From Virgibacillus doumboii (lineage in GTDB: Bacteria; Bacillota; Bacilli; Bacillales; Amphibacillaceae): a stretch of 64,000 nt of DNA. The notes beneath the pieces are model-generated. The model ran no database searches, was not told the origin of the DNA, and was given only the letters and a program-made list of their open reading frames with translations. The stretch is from positions 1,612,001 through 1,676,000 of the forward strand of contig NZ_CADCWQ010000001.1 of NCBI RefSeq assembly GCF_902806455.1. Direction: 5' to 3'. The translations under genes and the position numbers were made by a program. This document shows, piece after piece, positions 36,194-46,328 of the stretch. Within the stretch, counting starts at the first letter, position 1, and each line of letters begins with the position of its first letter.

Positions 36194-38022
36194 AAAATGT
36201 AACGGGTTTACAACTTATTATATTAATAACTGGCATCCTTTGGTTAAAGACGGTGATTGTTTGCATTATCGGCTTTAATCTAAGTATTCATTCATTTTTT
36301 GATATTATCTTAATACTGATAAGTTCAATAGGCTCACTATTGTTAATAATGGGAATCAGCTTTTATTTTGGTAAAAAAGTAAACAGATCTGTATTGTATG
36401 GCCTGTTAGTGGTTGGGACAGGTATTCTTTACGGAGATTTGCTGTATTATCGTTTTTACACGGATTTTGTTACAATACCAATTCTGTTTCAGTTTGATAA
36501 TGTTGGTGGTCTTAGTGCCAGTACGGTTGAATTAATGAGTCCATGGGATATTTTTATGTTTATCGATTTAGTTATCGTGGGATGGTTCCTTTTTAAATCA
36601 AAGTCTAGCCTGACAGTTCCAAAACAAAGAAAGAGGAAGTATATCGCGGTTGGTTCGGTATTTGTAATGTTAACGATTGGTTTAGGTTTGCTTAAATCTG
36701 ATCATCTTTTTTCTGAGTCATATGATCGTGAGCAGATGGTAAAGTCATTAGGGCCATTAAACTATCATTTATATGATATTGCTTTAGGGATTAAAGCACC
36801 TCTTCAGCGATTAGTGGTTACAAAGGCGGATGCCGTTGTGTTACAAGAGCATTTACAGCATAAAGAGTCTGAGCAAACGGATTTATTCGGGATGGCAAAA
36901 GGGAAAAATATTGTCTTGATAAGTTTAGAATCAACCCAGGATTTTGTTATTAATCAAAAAGTAAATGGAAAGGAAGTAACACCATTTTTAAATGATTTAA
37001 TCAACGAAAGTTTCTATTTTAATCAAATACATGATCAAACAGCGCAAGGAAAAACATCTGATGCGGAATTTATGATTGATACCAGTCTTTATCCATTAGC
37101 AAGTGGTTCTGCCTTTGTAAGAAGACCGGAAAATACATACATCAGTCTTCCACATATATTAAAAGAAAATAAGGATTATTATGCCGCTGCATTTCACGGG
37201 AATGATCGCACGTTTTGGAATCGGGATGTAATGTATAAATCACTTGGATATGACAAATATTTCTCAAAAAGAAATTATAATGTAACAGATGAGAACTCGA
37301 TTAACTACGGCATAAAGGATATTCCATTTTTTAAACAATCAATAAAGTATCTGGACAACGCACCTGAACCTTATTATGCCAAATTTCTGACCTTGACGAA
37401 CCATTTTCCATTTTTGTTAGATAAAGAGGATACGTTTATTGATAAGGCGCAAACAGATGAAGATGTCGTAAATCGTTATGTTACGACTGTTCGTTATCTG
37501 GATAAATCTATTGAATTGTTTTTTGAAAAATTAAAGGAAGAAGGTATGTACGAAGATACGATATTTGTCCTAGTTGGTGACCATTATGGTATTTCTGAAA
37601 AATATGATGAAGGTCTGAGTGAGTTACTGGATGAAGAGAATAATATTGCAAATCACATGAAACATCAACAAGTACCGCTTATTATTCACGTCCCCGGCCA
37701 GGAGGGAGAGGTCATTAGTACACAAGGTGGGCAAATTGATATACGCCCTACGCTCCTCCATCTTCTGGGAATTAAGACAGAAAATCGTTATTCATTTGGT
37801 CGCAATCTTTTCACAAGGGACAGTGATCATCCAGTTATTTTTCGGGATGGCAGTTTTATTTCGGAAGCATACATGTATAAGGATAATATCTGTTATGCGA
37901 AAGAAAGCGGGCAGGCTGTAGACGTTAAGCATTGTAAACCCAATTTAGATGTGGTAAGACAAGAGTTGCAGTTATCAGATAATATCATTTTTGGAGATTT
38001 ATTAAGGTTTGTTGTGGATTGA
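36172..38022 (+). CDS. LTA synthase-like membrane phosphoglycerol transferase
   Basis: A 616-residue protein of the LtaS/alkaline phosphatase superfamily. About five N-terminal transmembrane helices (up to residue 170) are followed by an extracellular sulfatase fold. SLESTQDFVI carries the first metal-binding Glu, the catalytic Thr is in QTAQGKTSDAEFM (about residue 297), and VGDHYGISEKY gives the late Asp-His pair. LtaS enzymes polymerise glycerol phosphate from phosphatidylglycerol. As last gene of a PlsY-like/aminotransferase operon it may act on a special lipid. AGGAGG lies 11 bp upstream inside the preceding gene. Confidence 0.85.
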   Translation: MLQNKRLKNVTGLQLIILITGILWLKTVIVCIIGFNLSIHSFFDIILILISSIGSLLLIMGISFYFGKKVNRSVLYGLLVVGTGILYGDLLYYRFYTDFVTIPILFQFDNVGGLSASTVELMSPWDIFMFIDLVIVGWFLFKSKSSLTVPKQRKRKYIAVGSVFVMLTIGLGLLKSDHLFSESYDREQMVKSLGPLNYHLYDIALGIKAPLQRLVVTKADAVVLQEHLQHKESEQTDLFGMAKGKNIVLISLESTQDFVINQKVNGKEVTPFLNDLINESFYFNQIHDQTAQGKTSDAEFMIDTSLYPLASGSAFVRRPENTYISLPHILKENKDYYAAAFHGNDRTFWNRDVMYKSLGYDKYFSKRNYNVTDENSINYGIKDIPFFKQSIKYLDNAPEPYYAKFLTLTNHFPFLLDKEDTFIDKAQTDEDVVNRYVTTVRYLDKSIELFFEKLKEEGMYEDTIFVLVGDHYGISEKYDEGLSELLDEENNIANHMKHQQVPLIIHVPGQEGEVISTQGGQIDIRPTLLHLLGIKTENRYSFGRNLFTRDSDHPVIFRDGSFISEAYMYKDNICYAKESGQAVDVKHCKPNLDVVRQELQLSDNIIFGDLLRFVVD

Positions 38023-38041
38023 CAATATTGACTTAACAATT

Positions 38042-38190
38042 AAAAGAGGCTGGGACATAACAAAAGAATTACACCAAAAGACGAACAATGCGTGGTGCTA
38101 GCGAAGTATATTTCCGGAGCGGTTATATGCGCCATTTCCAAGATGTTCGAATTTTGTTTTTGATAAAACACTTTTGTCCCAGCCTCTTTT
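38042..38190. terminator. Long hairpin element between convergent genes, probably a bidirectional terminator
   Basis: AAAAGAGGCTGGGACA (38042-38057) and its exact inverse (38175-38190) enclose about 117 bp containing GCTAGCGAAGTATATTTCCGG. Perfect 16-bp stems ending in A-runs/T-runs can terminate both ltaS-like and aldehyde dehydrogenase transcripts. The GAGGCTGGGACA stem is familiar from intergenic repeats of Bacillaceae (recollection). Confidence 0.65.
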
Positions 38191-38194
38191 CCTT

Positions 38195-39565
38195 TTATTT
38201 CATGATTTTTTTAATAATCGAATGTGCAATCTTGCTTCCCGGATAACGTAACGGGATATCAAATTTGGTTGATTGTTTAAGAATACTTTTTCTGTGTGAA
38301 AATGTGTCAAAACTGTATTTTCCATGATAGGATCCCATGCCGCTGTTTCCGACTCCTCCGAATGGCAGGTGGGGATTAGCAAGATGATAGAGTGTATCAT
38401 TGATGCAGCCTCCGCCAAATGATGCATTTTCCAGTACGTTTCTTTGCGATTTTTCTTTTTCCCCAAAATAATACAATGCGAGCGGTTTCTCCATTTCTTT
38501 CAGTTTTGAAATAACACCATCAAGATTAGAAAATGTCATAATCGGTAAAAGTGGTCCAAAAATTTCTTCCTGCATGATTGGGTCATTCCAAGTGATGTTA
38601 TCGATAATCGTTGGTTCGATGGATAACTTCTCTTTATTTACATCACCGCCATAAATGATCTCACCGTTGGAAAGATAAGCTTTAAGCCGAGTAAAATGAT
38701 CACTGCTGACAATCCGAACATAATCATCGTTGTCGAGTGGTTTTTTACTGTAAAACGATTTAATATGTTTTTTCATTGCTTTTAGCAGTTTATGTTTTAC
38801 TTTTTCATGAATGTATAAATAATCCGGTGCGACACAGGTTTGGCCTGCATTGGTAAATTTTCCCCAGACAATCCGCTTTGCAGTCAGATCAATATTTGCA
38901 TCTTTGTCAATGATTGCAGGGCTTTTGCCACCTAATTCAAGGGTAACCGGTGTTAAATGTTTACTCGCTTGCTGCATGACAATTTTTCCTACTGCAGTAC
39001 TTCCGGTGAAAAAGATATAATCAAAACGCTGCTCAAGTAATTGTTGACTAACTTCTTTTGCACCTTCCACAACTGTAAAGTACGAACTGTCGAAGGTGTT
39101 ATTGATCATGTTCGAAAGCAGAGCAGAAGTTGCCTGTGTATATTCCGACGGCTTTAATATAACGGTATTGCCTGCAGCGATGGCACCGATGGCAGGAGCG
39201 ATCGCTAAATGCAATGGGTAATTCCATGGCGCAATGATTAATGTGACACCATATGGTTCCTTGTAAATGTAGTTTTTGGTTCCTTTATGGGTAACAGGAG
39301 TATCTGCTTTTTCCGGTTCCATCCACTCTTTAAGCTGTTTAAGGGTGAAATCTATTTCCGTATAAAGAAATCCAAGCTCAGTCGTCAGTGTTTCGTGTGT
39401 AGATTTATTCAAATCGTTCTTAAGTGCCGTGTACGCTTCTTTTTCATAGTTTTTCAGCATGTTCTTCAGCATCTTTAACTGATTTCTACGGAATGAATAG
39501 TCTAATGTTTCCCCATGCTTAAAATATTCCCGTTGATTTTTTACCAGTTTTTCAATATGTTCCAT
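38195..39565 (-). CDS. Aldehyde dehydrogenase family protein
   Basis: A 456-residue NAD(P)-dependent dehydrogenase of the class 3-like group (YwdH/AlkH style, no N-terminal extension). It has PWNYPLHLAIAPAIGAIAAGN (about residue 107), FTGSTAVGK for the cofactor, Glu in TLELGGKSPAII and catalytic Cys in NAGQTCVAPDY (about 240). The C-terminal hydrophobic helix (SKIAHSIIKKIMK) fits fatty aldehyde dehydrogenases. It is last in the minus-strand operon GDPD-namA-rnz-aldehyde dehydrogenase, with a 12-bp gap after rnz. Confidence 0.88.
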   Translation of the reverse strand: MEHIEKLVKNQREYFKHGETLDYSFRRNQLKMLKNMLKNYEKEAYTALKNDLNKSTHETLTTELGFLYTEIDFTLKQLKEWMEPEKADTPVTHKGTKNYIYKEPYGVTLIIAPWNYPLHLAIAPAIGAIAAGNTVILKPSEYTQATSALLSNMINNTFDSSYFTVVEGAKEVSQQLLEQRFDYIFFTGSTAVGKIVMQQASKHLTPVTLELGGKSPAIIDKDANIDLTAKRIVWGKFTNAGQTCVAPDYLYIHEKVKHKLLKAMKKHIKSFYSKKPLDNDDYVRIVSSDHFTRLKAYLSNGEIIYGGDVNKEKLSIEPTIIDNITWNDPIMQEEIFGPLLPIMTFSNLDGVISKLKEMEKPLALYYFGEKEKSQRNVLENASFGGGCINDTLYHLANPHLPFGGVGNSGMGSYHGKYSFDTFSHRKSILKQSTKFDIPLRYPGSKIAHSIIKKIMK

Positions 39566-39577
39566 AAAACCTCTCCT

Positions 39578-40501
39578 TTAATTGGAATCTATCGTAACCT
39601 TGTAAAAATCATTAGCAAGTTCTGTTGATGGAAAAATTTCCTTTGCTTCGTCCAGCAGCATGTTGTAATCTTCTTTTTGATAGCGTGATGATATGTGTGT
39701 CATAACGAGTCTCTTAACATTGCCGGCTTTAGCCAGAGTGGCAGCCTGTTTCGTTGTGCTGTGAAAATAGTTATGTGCCAAATCTTCATGTTCTCCGCCG
39801 AAAGTTGCTTCATGAACGAGAACATCTGATTCCTCTATGAAGTCACTGAAGTCTTCCGTTGATCGTGTGTCACCAAGGATTGATAGGACACGTCCTTTTT
39901 TGTCAGGACCGAGAAATCGGTCTCGATAAATGATATGTCCATTTTCTGTTTTAACTACATCATTTTCTTTAATCTGCTGATAAATCGGACCCGGCTGAAT
40001 ACCGATTTCCTGCAACTTATCCGCTAAAAGTTCTCCGGGTTTATCTTTTTCAACAATCCTAAAACCATAACTTTCTATACCATGGTCAAGTTTTCTTGTA
40101 TACACAGTAAACTGATCATCTTCAAACAGCTTACCTTCCGGGAATTCAATAACATCTATTGGATAGCTCAGATGGGTACCACTTACTTTAAGACTTGTTT
40201 CAATGTATTCCTTAATACCGGTAGGGCCATAAACAGTTAACAGGTCGTCACCACCCTGAAACGATCTGCTGCTTAATAAACCCGGAAGACCAAAAATGTG
40301 ATCTCCATGCATATGTGTGATAAATATTTTATTAATCTTACGCGGTTTAATCGATGTTTGCAGTATTTGGTGCTGTGTGGCTTCCCCGCAATCAAACAAC
40401 CATATGCTATTTTGTTCCTGTAATAACTTTAAAGCCATCGCTGATACGTTACGGTCTTTTGACGGCACCCCTGAGCCGGTACCAAGAAACAGCATTTCCA
40501 T
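39578..40501 (-). CDS. rnz: Ribonuclease Z
   Basis: A 307-residue metallo-beta-lactamase-fold endonuclease that matures tRNA 3' ends. It starts [18 protein letters not shown]. Metal ligands are in [15 protein letters not shown] (about residue 63) and [10 protein letters not shown] plus THISSRY near the C-terminus. An exosite arm is present (about 150-205). The start is one base after the namA stop, so the genes are coupled. Length is normal. Confidence 0.93.
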   Translation of the reverse strand: MEMLFLGTGSGVPSKDRNVSAMALKLLQEQNSIWLFDCGEATQHQILQTSIKPRKINKIFITHMHGDHIFGLPGLLSSRSFQGGDDLLTVYGPTGIKEYIETSLKVSGTHLSYPIDVIEFPEGKLFEDDQFTVYTRKLDHGIESYGFRIVEKDKPGELLADKLQEIGIQPGPIYQQIKENDVVKTENGHIIYRDRFLGPDKKGRVLSILGDTRSTEDFSDFIEESDVLVHEATFGGEHEDLAHNYFHSTTKQAATLAKAGNVKRLVMTHISSRYQKEDYNMLLDEAKEIFPSTELANDFYKVTIDSN

Positions 40502-40502
40502 A

Positions 40503-41519
40503 TCATTTCCATCCTCGTTCGTATTGCTTTATTGCTTCAATCGGGTAACCCAGTTCATCAGCTGCTGCTTTTGCCCAGTAGGGATTGCGCAATAATGCAC
40601 GTCCGATAAATACTAGATCAGCACGGTCATTTTGCAGTATTTCTTCTGCCTGAATCCCGGTTGTAATTAGGCCTACTGCACCAGTAGCAATCGATGTATT
40701 CTGTTTAATCTGTTCACATCGTTTGACCTGATATCCCGGATACGGTTTTATCGAAGCCGGCAAAACGCCGCCGGAACTGCAGTCAATTAAATCAATCCCT
40801 TGTTGTTTCATTTGTTTTGCGAAGTACAAAATATTTTCCAATGTGTTACCCTGGTCTTTGTATTCATTGGTGGATATGCGAACAAAGAGCGGTCCTTTCC
40901 ACACCGATTGAATCGCGTCAATTATCTCAGCTAAGAAGCGGTAGCGATTTTCCGCACTCCCACCATAATCATCTGTTCGTTTATTAGTCAAAGGGGACAG
41001 AAATTGATTAATTAAATAACCGTGGGCAGCATGGATTTCAATGATATCAAAATCTGCCTCTTTCGCTCGTTTTGCCGCACGTTTAAAGGCATCAACAGTT
41101 GCTGCAATATCCCCCTGTGTCATTTCAGCGGGTGTTTTTGATGATTCGTTAAACGGCAGGGGAGAGGGGGCGTAAATTTCCGAATCCAGCCTGGCTTTCC
41201 TGCCGGCATGGGCGAGCTGGATTCCAGTTTTTGAACCGTAGCTGTGGATTTGTTCGTTCAATTCTTTTAATCCTTCAATGTGATCGTCATTCCAGATTCC
41301 TAAATCCTCGTGAGAAATACGACCCTCCGGTACAACAGCTGTTGCTTCTGTCATTACAAGTCCAACCTGTCCTGCAGCACGGGATATGTAGTGCGTTTGA
41401 TGGAATGGAGTTATCATCCCATCCTGATTCATGCAGGAATACATACACATCGAAGACATGGCGATACGATTTTTCAAGGTAATTCCTTTAAAGTTGATTG
41501 GCGTAAATAATTTTTCCAT
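40503..41519 (-). CDS. namA: NADPH dehydrogenase, old yellow enzyme family (YqjM/NamA)
   Basis: A 338-residue FMN enzyme reducing activated C=C bonds. It opens with [25 protein letters not shown], including the Cys that modulates FMN in YqjM. The substrate-binding His pair is in [29 protein letters not shown] (about residue 165), and the FMN phosphate loop in [23 protein letters not shown] precedes the ATG. It is second in the minus-strand operon and immediately upstream of rnz, near the Bacillus yqjK-yqjM arrangement. Confidence 0.93.
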   Translation of the reverse strand: MEKLFTPINFKGITLKNRIAMSSMCMYSCMNQDGMITPFHQTHYISRAAGQVGLVMTEATAVVPEGRISHEDLGIWNDDHIEGLKELNEQIHSYGSKTGIQLAHAGRKARLDSEIYAPSPLPFNESSKTPAEMTQGDIAATVDAFKRAAKRAKEADFDIIEIHAAHGYLINQFLSPLTNKRTDDYGGSAENRYRFLAEIIDAIQSVWKGPLFVRISTNEYKDQGNTLENILYFAKQMKQQGIDLIDCSSGGVLPASIKPYPGYQVKRCEQIKQNTSIATGAVGLITTGIQAEEILQNDRADLVFIGRALLRNPYWAKAAADELGYPIEAIKQYERGWK

Positions 41520-41543
41520 TTTAATCCTCCTTAAATATTTCGT

Positions 41544-42281
41544 TCATTTGTGTATTAGATGATCGCGATATTGAAGTGCTTCATGGGGTACATCGGTAAA
41601 AATACTGTCACATCCCATTTTAAAACAGCGTTGCATATGGGCAGGCTTATTAACCGTGTAAACACGAACCGCCATATTTTCCTGGTGCGCTTTGTCAACC
41701 AGTAACTGATTGAGTAACCGGTATTTGATGTGCAGGGCATTTGCGCCTAAATCTTTTGCCCGTAAAACGAGGTTTTTACTGCGTCTGGATGTTAATAACG
41801 CTACCTCGATATCCTGATTATACTGTTTTAATCGTTCCACACTCTTTGGATTAAAGGTTGACAACGTGGCACGTTTTACTATTTGATAGTGATATATCAC
41901 TTCGTAAACAATGTTTTCCAGATTCTTATAATCTATTTTATTATTTTTCAACTCAATATTTAAACATAACGGCTTGTCCTGGATCCATTGCAGAAATTCT
42001 TCCAATGAAATCAGTTTTGATCCGGTATATTCAGGGGAAAACCATGAACCTGCATCTAATTGCTTTAGTTGCTCAAATGTATAATCCTTGATGTAACCGG
42101 AACCATCTGTTGTTCGTTTTAACCGCTCATCATGAATCAATATCGGAATATTATCTTTTGTTAAATGAACGTCCGTTTCGATGCCATCAGCTCCTGCCTC
42201 GTATGCAAGCTGAAATGCCGGAATTGTATTTTCGGGTGCAAGTTTGCTGGCACCACGATGAGCTATTATTTCAGTTGACAA
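41544..42281 (-). CDS. Glycerophosphodiester phosphodiesterase (cytoplasmic, YqiK-like)
   Basis: About 245 residues of the GDPD TIM-barrel family, releasing glycerol 3-phosphate from phospholipid head groups. The signature IAHRGASKLAPENTIPAF gives the catalytic His and Arg, followed by GIETDVHLTKD and the second His in ILIHDERLKRTTDG. No signal peptide. The TTG at 42281 is spaced 5-6 bp from AGAGGTG; a GTG at 42290 overlaps that site and is less likely. It is the promoter-proximal gene of the minus-strand operon. Confidence 0.88.
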   Translation of the reverse strand: MSTEIIAHRGASKLAPENTIPAFQLAYEAGADGIETDVHLTKDNIPILIHDERLKRTTDGSGYIKDYTFEQLKQLDAGSWFSPEYTGSKLISLEEFLQWIQDKPLCLNIELKNNKIDYKNLENIVYEVIYHYQIVKRATLSTFNPKSVERLKQYNQDIEVALLTSRRSKNLVLRAKDLGANALHIKYRLLNQLLVDKAHQENMAVRVYTVNKPAHMQRCFKMGCDSIFTDVPHEALQYRDHLIHK

Positions 42282-42348
42282 TTGTTTCACCTCTTGTTTG
42301 ATTGTGTTTTATTTTTGATAATAAGTCAATTTATTTAGGAGGGATCAC

Positions 42349-43977
42349 GTGAAAGACTGGCAAACGAAAGAACAGCTTACGGATTTATTATGTTCATTTG
42401 TTCATCATCAAAGTATTACCGGAAGCAATGCAGAGATTGCAATTGCAGAGTATTTAAAGCATCTGTTGGCACAAAAACCGTATTTTCAAAATAATCCCGG
42501 CCATTTAAAATTGCATCCGCTGGAAGATGGCCGGCAGCTTTTAACTGCGTTGGTGAAAGGGAAAGATACATCGGAAACGGTAATTCTGTTGAGTCATTTT
42601 GATGTTGTTGCTACAGAGGATTACGGTTCACTGCAGAATCTTGCCTTTTACCCCAAAGAACTTACCAGAGAAATGAATAGCATAAAAAATAAATTGTCTG
42701 AGACGATTCAAGATGATCTCGCGTCCGGGGATTGGCTGTTTGGCAGAGGTTCCATGGATATGAAGGCAGGACTCGCTTTACATTTTTCCATGCTTGAAAG
42801 GGCGATGGATGGTGAATTCGACGGTAATATTCTGTTGTTGTCAGTACCTGATGAAGAAGTTAATTCGCAAGGGATGCTTGCTGCCTTGCCAGTTTTAAAT
42901 CAGATAAAAAAAGAAGAGAACCTGACTTATAATGCCTGTTTGAATGGGGAGCCGATGTTCAGTAAATACCCAGGTGATCCCTCGTATTATGTTTATACCG
43001 GTTCAATTGGGAAAGTGCTGCCGGGCTTTTATTGTTATGGTAAAGAATCCCATGTAGGTGAACCTTTTGCAGGGATTAATCCGAATTTGATGATAAGTTT
43101 TTTATCCCAGCAGCTTGAGTTGGATGAAGCATTTATTGAAAAAATAGAAGATGAAGTGACACCACCGCCGGTAAGTCTGATGCAACGGGATTTAAAGGAA
43201 GAATATTCGGTTCAGACACCGCATGCAGCTATCACAATGTACAATGTGCTGTACCTGAAACAAACATTTAAAGAAATAAATGAAAAGCTCTTAACAGGTG
43301 CACGAACTGCTGCCGGTAAGATTGAAAAATATGTTAACCAAAAAGCAAATTATTTTGCCAGTGTTGCTGACGATTTTTCGATGCCTGCGTTTAACGTTAA
43401 TGTCATGATGTATGAAGATTTATATACTGAAGCAGTAAAACGTTACGGTGAAAAAGAGATTACCAGACGGCAAAATTTGCTTGTTAGTCAACGTAATCAA
43501 GGTGATCGTGATTTTTCCACACTTCTCGTTCAGGAATTGGCAGCCATGTGCAAAGATTTGGCACCGATGATTGTCTTGTTTTACAGCCCGCCGTTTTATC
43601 CGGCTGTATCATCGTACGATAATCCTTATATTAAAGACGTGATGGATCACGTGAAGGAGTATACAAACAGAAACTATAATTTGGATTTAACTGTTGCTGA
43701 ATTTTTCACAGGACTGTCTGACTTAAGTTATGTCGGTCCTGTAGCATCAAAAAGCAAATTACAGCAATTGACGACGAATATGCCCCTGCAAAACAACGGA
43801 TTTGTTTTTCCGGAAGATATCATGGAGAAACTTACCATGCCTGTGTTGAATATCGGACCTTTAGGAAAAGATCCGCATCAATGGACGGAACGGCTGGAGT
43901 TAACATACAGCTTTGAATATTTACCATCCATTTTAACCGAGGCTGTTCATCGTTTGCTGGAGAAAAAAACAGACTGA
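42349..43977 (+). CDS. M20 family peptidase, RocB-like (YqjN)
   Basis: A 542-residue protein of the RocB/YqjN group within M20 amidohydrolases. Metal ligands are in LLSHFDVVATEDYG (about residue 82) and FGRGSMDMKAGLALH (about 138); catalytic Glu is in VPDEEVNSQGM. It is longer than ordinary M20 enzymes, with a large insert (about 205-400), as is usual for RocB, which is linked to arginine use though its reaction is not established. The start is GTG with GGAGGG upstream. It is divergent from the GDPD gene. Confidence 0.88.
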   Translation: MKDWQTKEQLTDLLCSFVHHQSITGSNAEIAIAEYLKHLLAQKPYFQNNPGHLKLHPLEDGRQLLTALVKGKDTSETVILLSHFDVVATEDYGSLQNLAFYPKELTREMNSIKNKLSETIQDDLASGDWLFGRGSMDMKAGLALHFSMLERAMDGEFDGNILLLSVPDEEVNSQGMLAALPVLNQIKKEENLTYNACLNGEPMFSKYPGDPSYYVYTGSIGKVLPGFYCYGKESHVGEPFAGINPNLMISFLSQQLELDEAFIEKIEDEVTPPPVSLMQRDLKEEYSVQTPHAAITMYNVLYLKQTFKEINEKLLTGARTAAGKIEKYVNQKANYFASVADDFSMPAFNVNVMMYEDLYTEAVKRYGEKEITRRQNLLVSQRNQGDRDFSTLLVQELAAMCKDLAPMIVLFYSPPFYPAVSSYDNPYIKDVMDHVKEYTNRNYNLDLTVAEFFTGLSDLSYVGPVASKSKLQQLTTNMPLQNNGFVFPEDIMEKLTMPVLNIGPLGKDPHQWTERLELTYSFEYLPSILTEAVHRLLEKKTD

Positions 43978-44053
43978 TTAAGTGACTTTTTTCTAAGATA
44001 ACGGTACAATATAAGAATAACTGAATGGCTATTCATTTTTGGGGGATATATTT

Positions 44054-45016
44054 ATGAAAGTATTACATAAAACAATCAGTCAACTGACAATACCAACACC
44101 ATTTGCCGTCGGGGATGTGCATATATACCTTTTGAAAGGGGATACCCTGTCACTGGTTGATGCAGGTGTAAAAACGAAAGAAGCCTGGGAAGCATTAAAA
44201 ATACAGTTGAAAGAACTGGGATATTTTCCTGAGGATATTGAACAGATTATTTTGACGCATCATCATCCGGATCACATCGGTTTGATTGAACAATTTCCCC
44301 GGGTTGAAAGTATTGTCGCTCATAAAAACGTGGATTTATGGCTAACCAGAAATGAAGCCTTTTTTTCACATTATGAACAGTTTTTTAAAGATTTCTTTGT
44401 TGTTTCCGGGGTACCATCGGAATTCCAGGCAGTATTAAATAAACTGCGTGGACCTTTAAAATTCGCAGGTGCAGGTCAGTTAACGACCGCCATTGACGAA
44501 GGAGATATTTTGCCGGGGCATGAAGATTGGCGTGTAGTTGAAACGAAAGGGCATGCTCAAAGTCATTTATCCTTTTTCCGTAAAAGTGACGGTGCTTTTA
44601 TAGGCGGCGATCATTTACTGCGTCATATTTCACCCAATCCATTGCTGGAACCGCCGCATGATGGTGAAAAGGAACGTCCAAAGCCATTGCTGCAGTATCG
44701 GGCTAATTCACAAAAATGTTTGTCACTCGGGATTAAAACGGTTTTTCCCGGACATGGAGCTATTTTCTCAAATGTGGATGAATTAATTCCTGTCCAAAAG
44801 AAAAAGCAGGAGCAGCGTGCCAAAAAAGTTCAAACACTTCTGTTGGAATATGCGCAGACACCATTTCAAATTTGTCAGCAGCTTTTTCCGAAACAGTATG
44901 AAAAACAACTGGACTTAACCATGTCTGAGACAATCGGCCAGCTTGACTACCTCGAAGAAGAAGGTATGGTCGAAAAGTGGCTTGAAGATGGCGTTTATTA
45001 TTATCATACAAAATAG
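44054..45016 (+). CDS. Metallo-beta-lactamase-fold hydrolase (YqjP-like)
   Basis: A 320-residue MBL-fold protein with the full zinc motif THHHPDHIGLIEQFP (about residue 77). Additional ligands are in ETKGHAQSHLSFF and GGDHLL, with FPGHGAIF near residue 240. A C-terminal winged-helix-like segment (about 270-320) is typical of the LACTB2-like branch. Substrate is unknown. The ATG at 44054 follows GGGGGAT; 44039 overlaps it. A YqjN-YqjP pair occurs in Bacillus too. Confidence 0.85.
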   Translation: MKVLHKTISQLTIPTPFAVGDVHIYLLKGDTLSLVDAGVKTKEAWEALKIQLKELGYFPEDIEQIILTHHHPDHIGLIEQFPRVESIVAHKNVDLWLTRNEAFFSHYEQFFKDFFVVSGVPSEFQAVLNKLRGPLKFAGAGQLTTAIDEGDILPGHEDWRVVETKGHAQSHLSFFRKSDGAFIGGDHLLRHISPNPLLEPPHDGEKERPKPLLQYRANSQKCLSLGIKTVFPGHGAIFSNVDELIPVQKKKQEQRAKKVQTLLLEYAQTPFQICQQLFPKQYEKQLDLTMSETIGQLDYLEEEGMVEKWLEDGVYYYHTK

Positions 45017-45029
45017 TGGAGCATTTAAC

Positions 45030-45061
45030 AGGAAGCCATCGATTAAGCCTGATGGCCTCCT
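45030..45061. terminator. Hairpin between convergent MBL-fold and polYB genes
   Basis: AGGAAGCCATC (45030-45040) pairs with GATGGCCTCCT (45051-45061) with one mismatch. It overlaps the polYB stop region. The T-rich tail (TATTTT) is weak, so termination efficiency is uncertain. Confidence 0.45.
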
Positions 45062-46293
45062 ATTTTACTGCTTCTGCCAATGGTAATTCCGGCATCCGTG
45101 TAGCTGGTAGCACGGAGTATGGCAGTTGATCCGTATTTATCGCGAATCGAATCCATTACATAGCCGATATCTTTTTTCTTCGGTTTATCATCAAATAAAT
45201 CCAACTGGGTTTCCCCATCGTCAAAAAGATTATCCAGCGTCACGTATACATGTCTGATGTCACTTTTTCCATCGTAAAATTCGTTAAACAGCTGCATACA
45301 AACTGCATAAACATCCATCGTAATATTGGTCGGAAGCGAAACAGACCTTGACCGGCTAAAGCCTCCACCTGTTTCTTGGGAATAGGAAATACCAAGGTGG
45401 ATGGTTTTTCCGGCCTTATCTGCAGTTCTTGCTCTGCGGCATACCTCTTCACAAAGATCGAGAATACAAACCGCAACTTCATCCCCGGAATAATCACGCA
45501 ATAAAGAGATTCCATGACCGAATCCTTTTTGCTCGGTCTTCGTGAAATTACCGAAAACTGGACTCAGGTCAATGCCCCAAGCATGGTAATACAGTTGTTC
45601 ACCCATAATTCCAAATCGTTTTTTCAAGTATTTTAACTCTGCATTAGCAAGCTGACCAAGATTAACGATTCCCATTCTGTTCAGGTTACGCTTCATTCTG
45701 CTGCCAATCCCCCATACCTTTTCAACAGGGAACGGCCACAGCTTCGTTTCCACGTCTTCATACTTACATTCAGCTATCCCGGTCTTTTTGGCGTGTAAAT
45801 CCATTACTACTTTTGCCAGGAATTTATTATCACCGATTCCGATTGAACAGGTTATCCCGAAGTTTTCCAGGATGTCCTGTTTTATTAGTCCGGCAACCTG
45901 CCACCGGTCTCCAAATAATTTTTGAAGCCCGTTTACCGTAACCCAAACTTCGTCAACAGAATATTGATGAATGGCTTCTTTTGGCACATATTGATTAATT
46001 AATTTTGTGATTTCCATGGATACCTGCAGATAACTGGCCATGTGTGCAGGTACGATGACAATTTCCGGGTCCTCCGGCAGTTCAAAAAAACGGCTGACAT
46101 TGCTGATACCGTGTTTTTCTTTTAATGCCGGGGAGGCGGCCAGGACAATACTGCCTGATCGGTTTGGATCACCCACGACAGCCAGCTGAACTGTCATCGG
46201 ATCCAACCCTAATCTGACAGCTTCAACACTTGCGTAAAATGACCGCATATCGACACACAGAACATCATTTCGCGGATAACTGGAATAATCCAT
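45043..46293 (-). CDS. polYB: Y-family DNA polymerase, UvrX/YqjW (PolYB) type
   Basis: A 416-residue lesion-bypass polymerase, distinct from the dinB product upstream in the window. Active-site acids are in CVDMRSFYASVEAV and YSVDEVWVTV (about residue 115). It has the HhH segment VWGIGSRMKRNLNRMG and a clamp-binding motif QLDLF near residue 362. GAGGTG precedes the ATG. The promoter carries a LexA box, so expression should be part of the SOS response. Confidence 0.92.
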   Translation of the reverse strand: MDYSSYPRNDVLCVDMRSFYASVEAVRLGLDPMTVQLAVVGDPNRSGSIVLAASPALKEKHGISNVSRFFELPEDPEIVIVPAHMASYLQVSMEITKLINQYVPKEAIHQYSVDEVWVTVNGLQKLFGDRWQVAGLIKQDILENFGITCSIGIGDNKFLAKVVMDLHAKKTGIAECKYEDVETKLWPFPVEKVWGIGSRMKRNLNRMGIVNLGQLANAELKYLKKRFGIMGEQLYYHAWGIDLSPVFGNFTKTEQKGFGHGISLLRDYSGDEVAVCILDLCEEVCRRARTADKAGKTIHLGISYSQETGGGFSRSRSVSLPTNITMDVYAVCMQLFNEFYDGKSDIRHVYVTLDNLFDDGETQLDLFDDKPKKKDIGYVMDSIRDKYGSTAILRATSYTDAGITIGRSSKIGGHQA

Positions 46294-46313
46294 TTTAAAT
46301 CACCTCACATAAC

Positions 46314-46327
46314 AGAACATTTGTTCT
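46314..46327 (-). promoter_or_regulatory. LexA (DinR) SOS operator of polYB
   Basis: AGAACATTTGTTCT is a perfect palindrome with the GAAC-N4-GTTC core of the Bacillus LexA box. It sits 1 bp downstream of the -10 of the polYB promoter and upstream of the ribosome binding site. Confidence 0.9.
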
Positions 46328-46328
46328 T

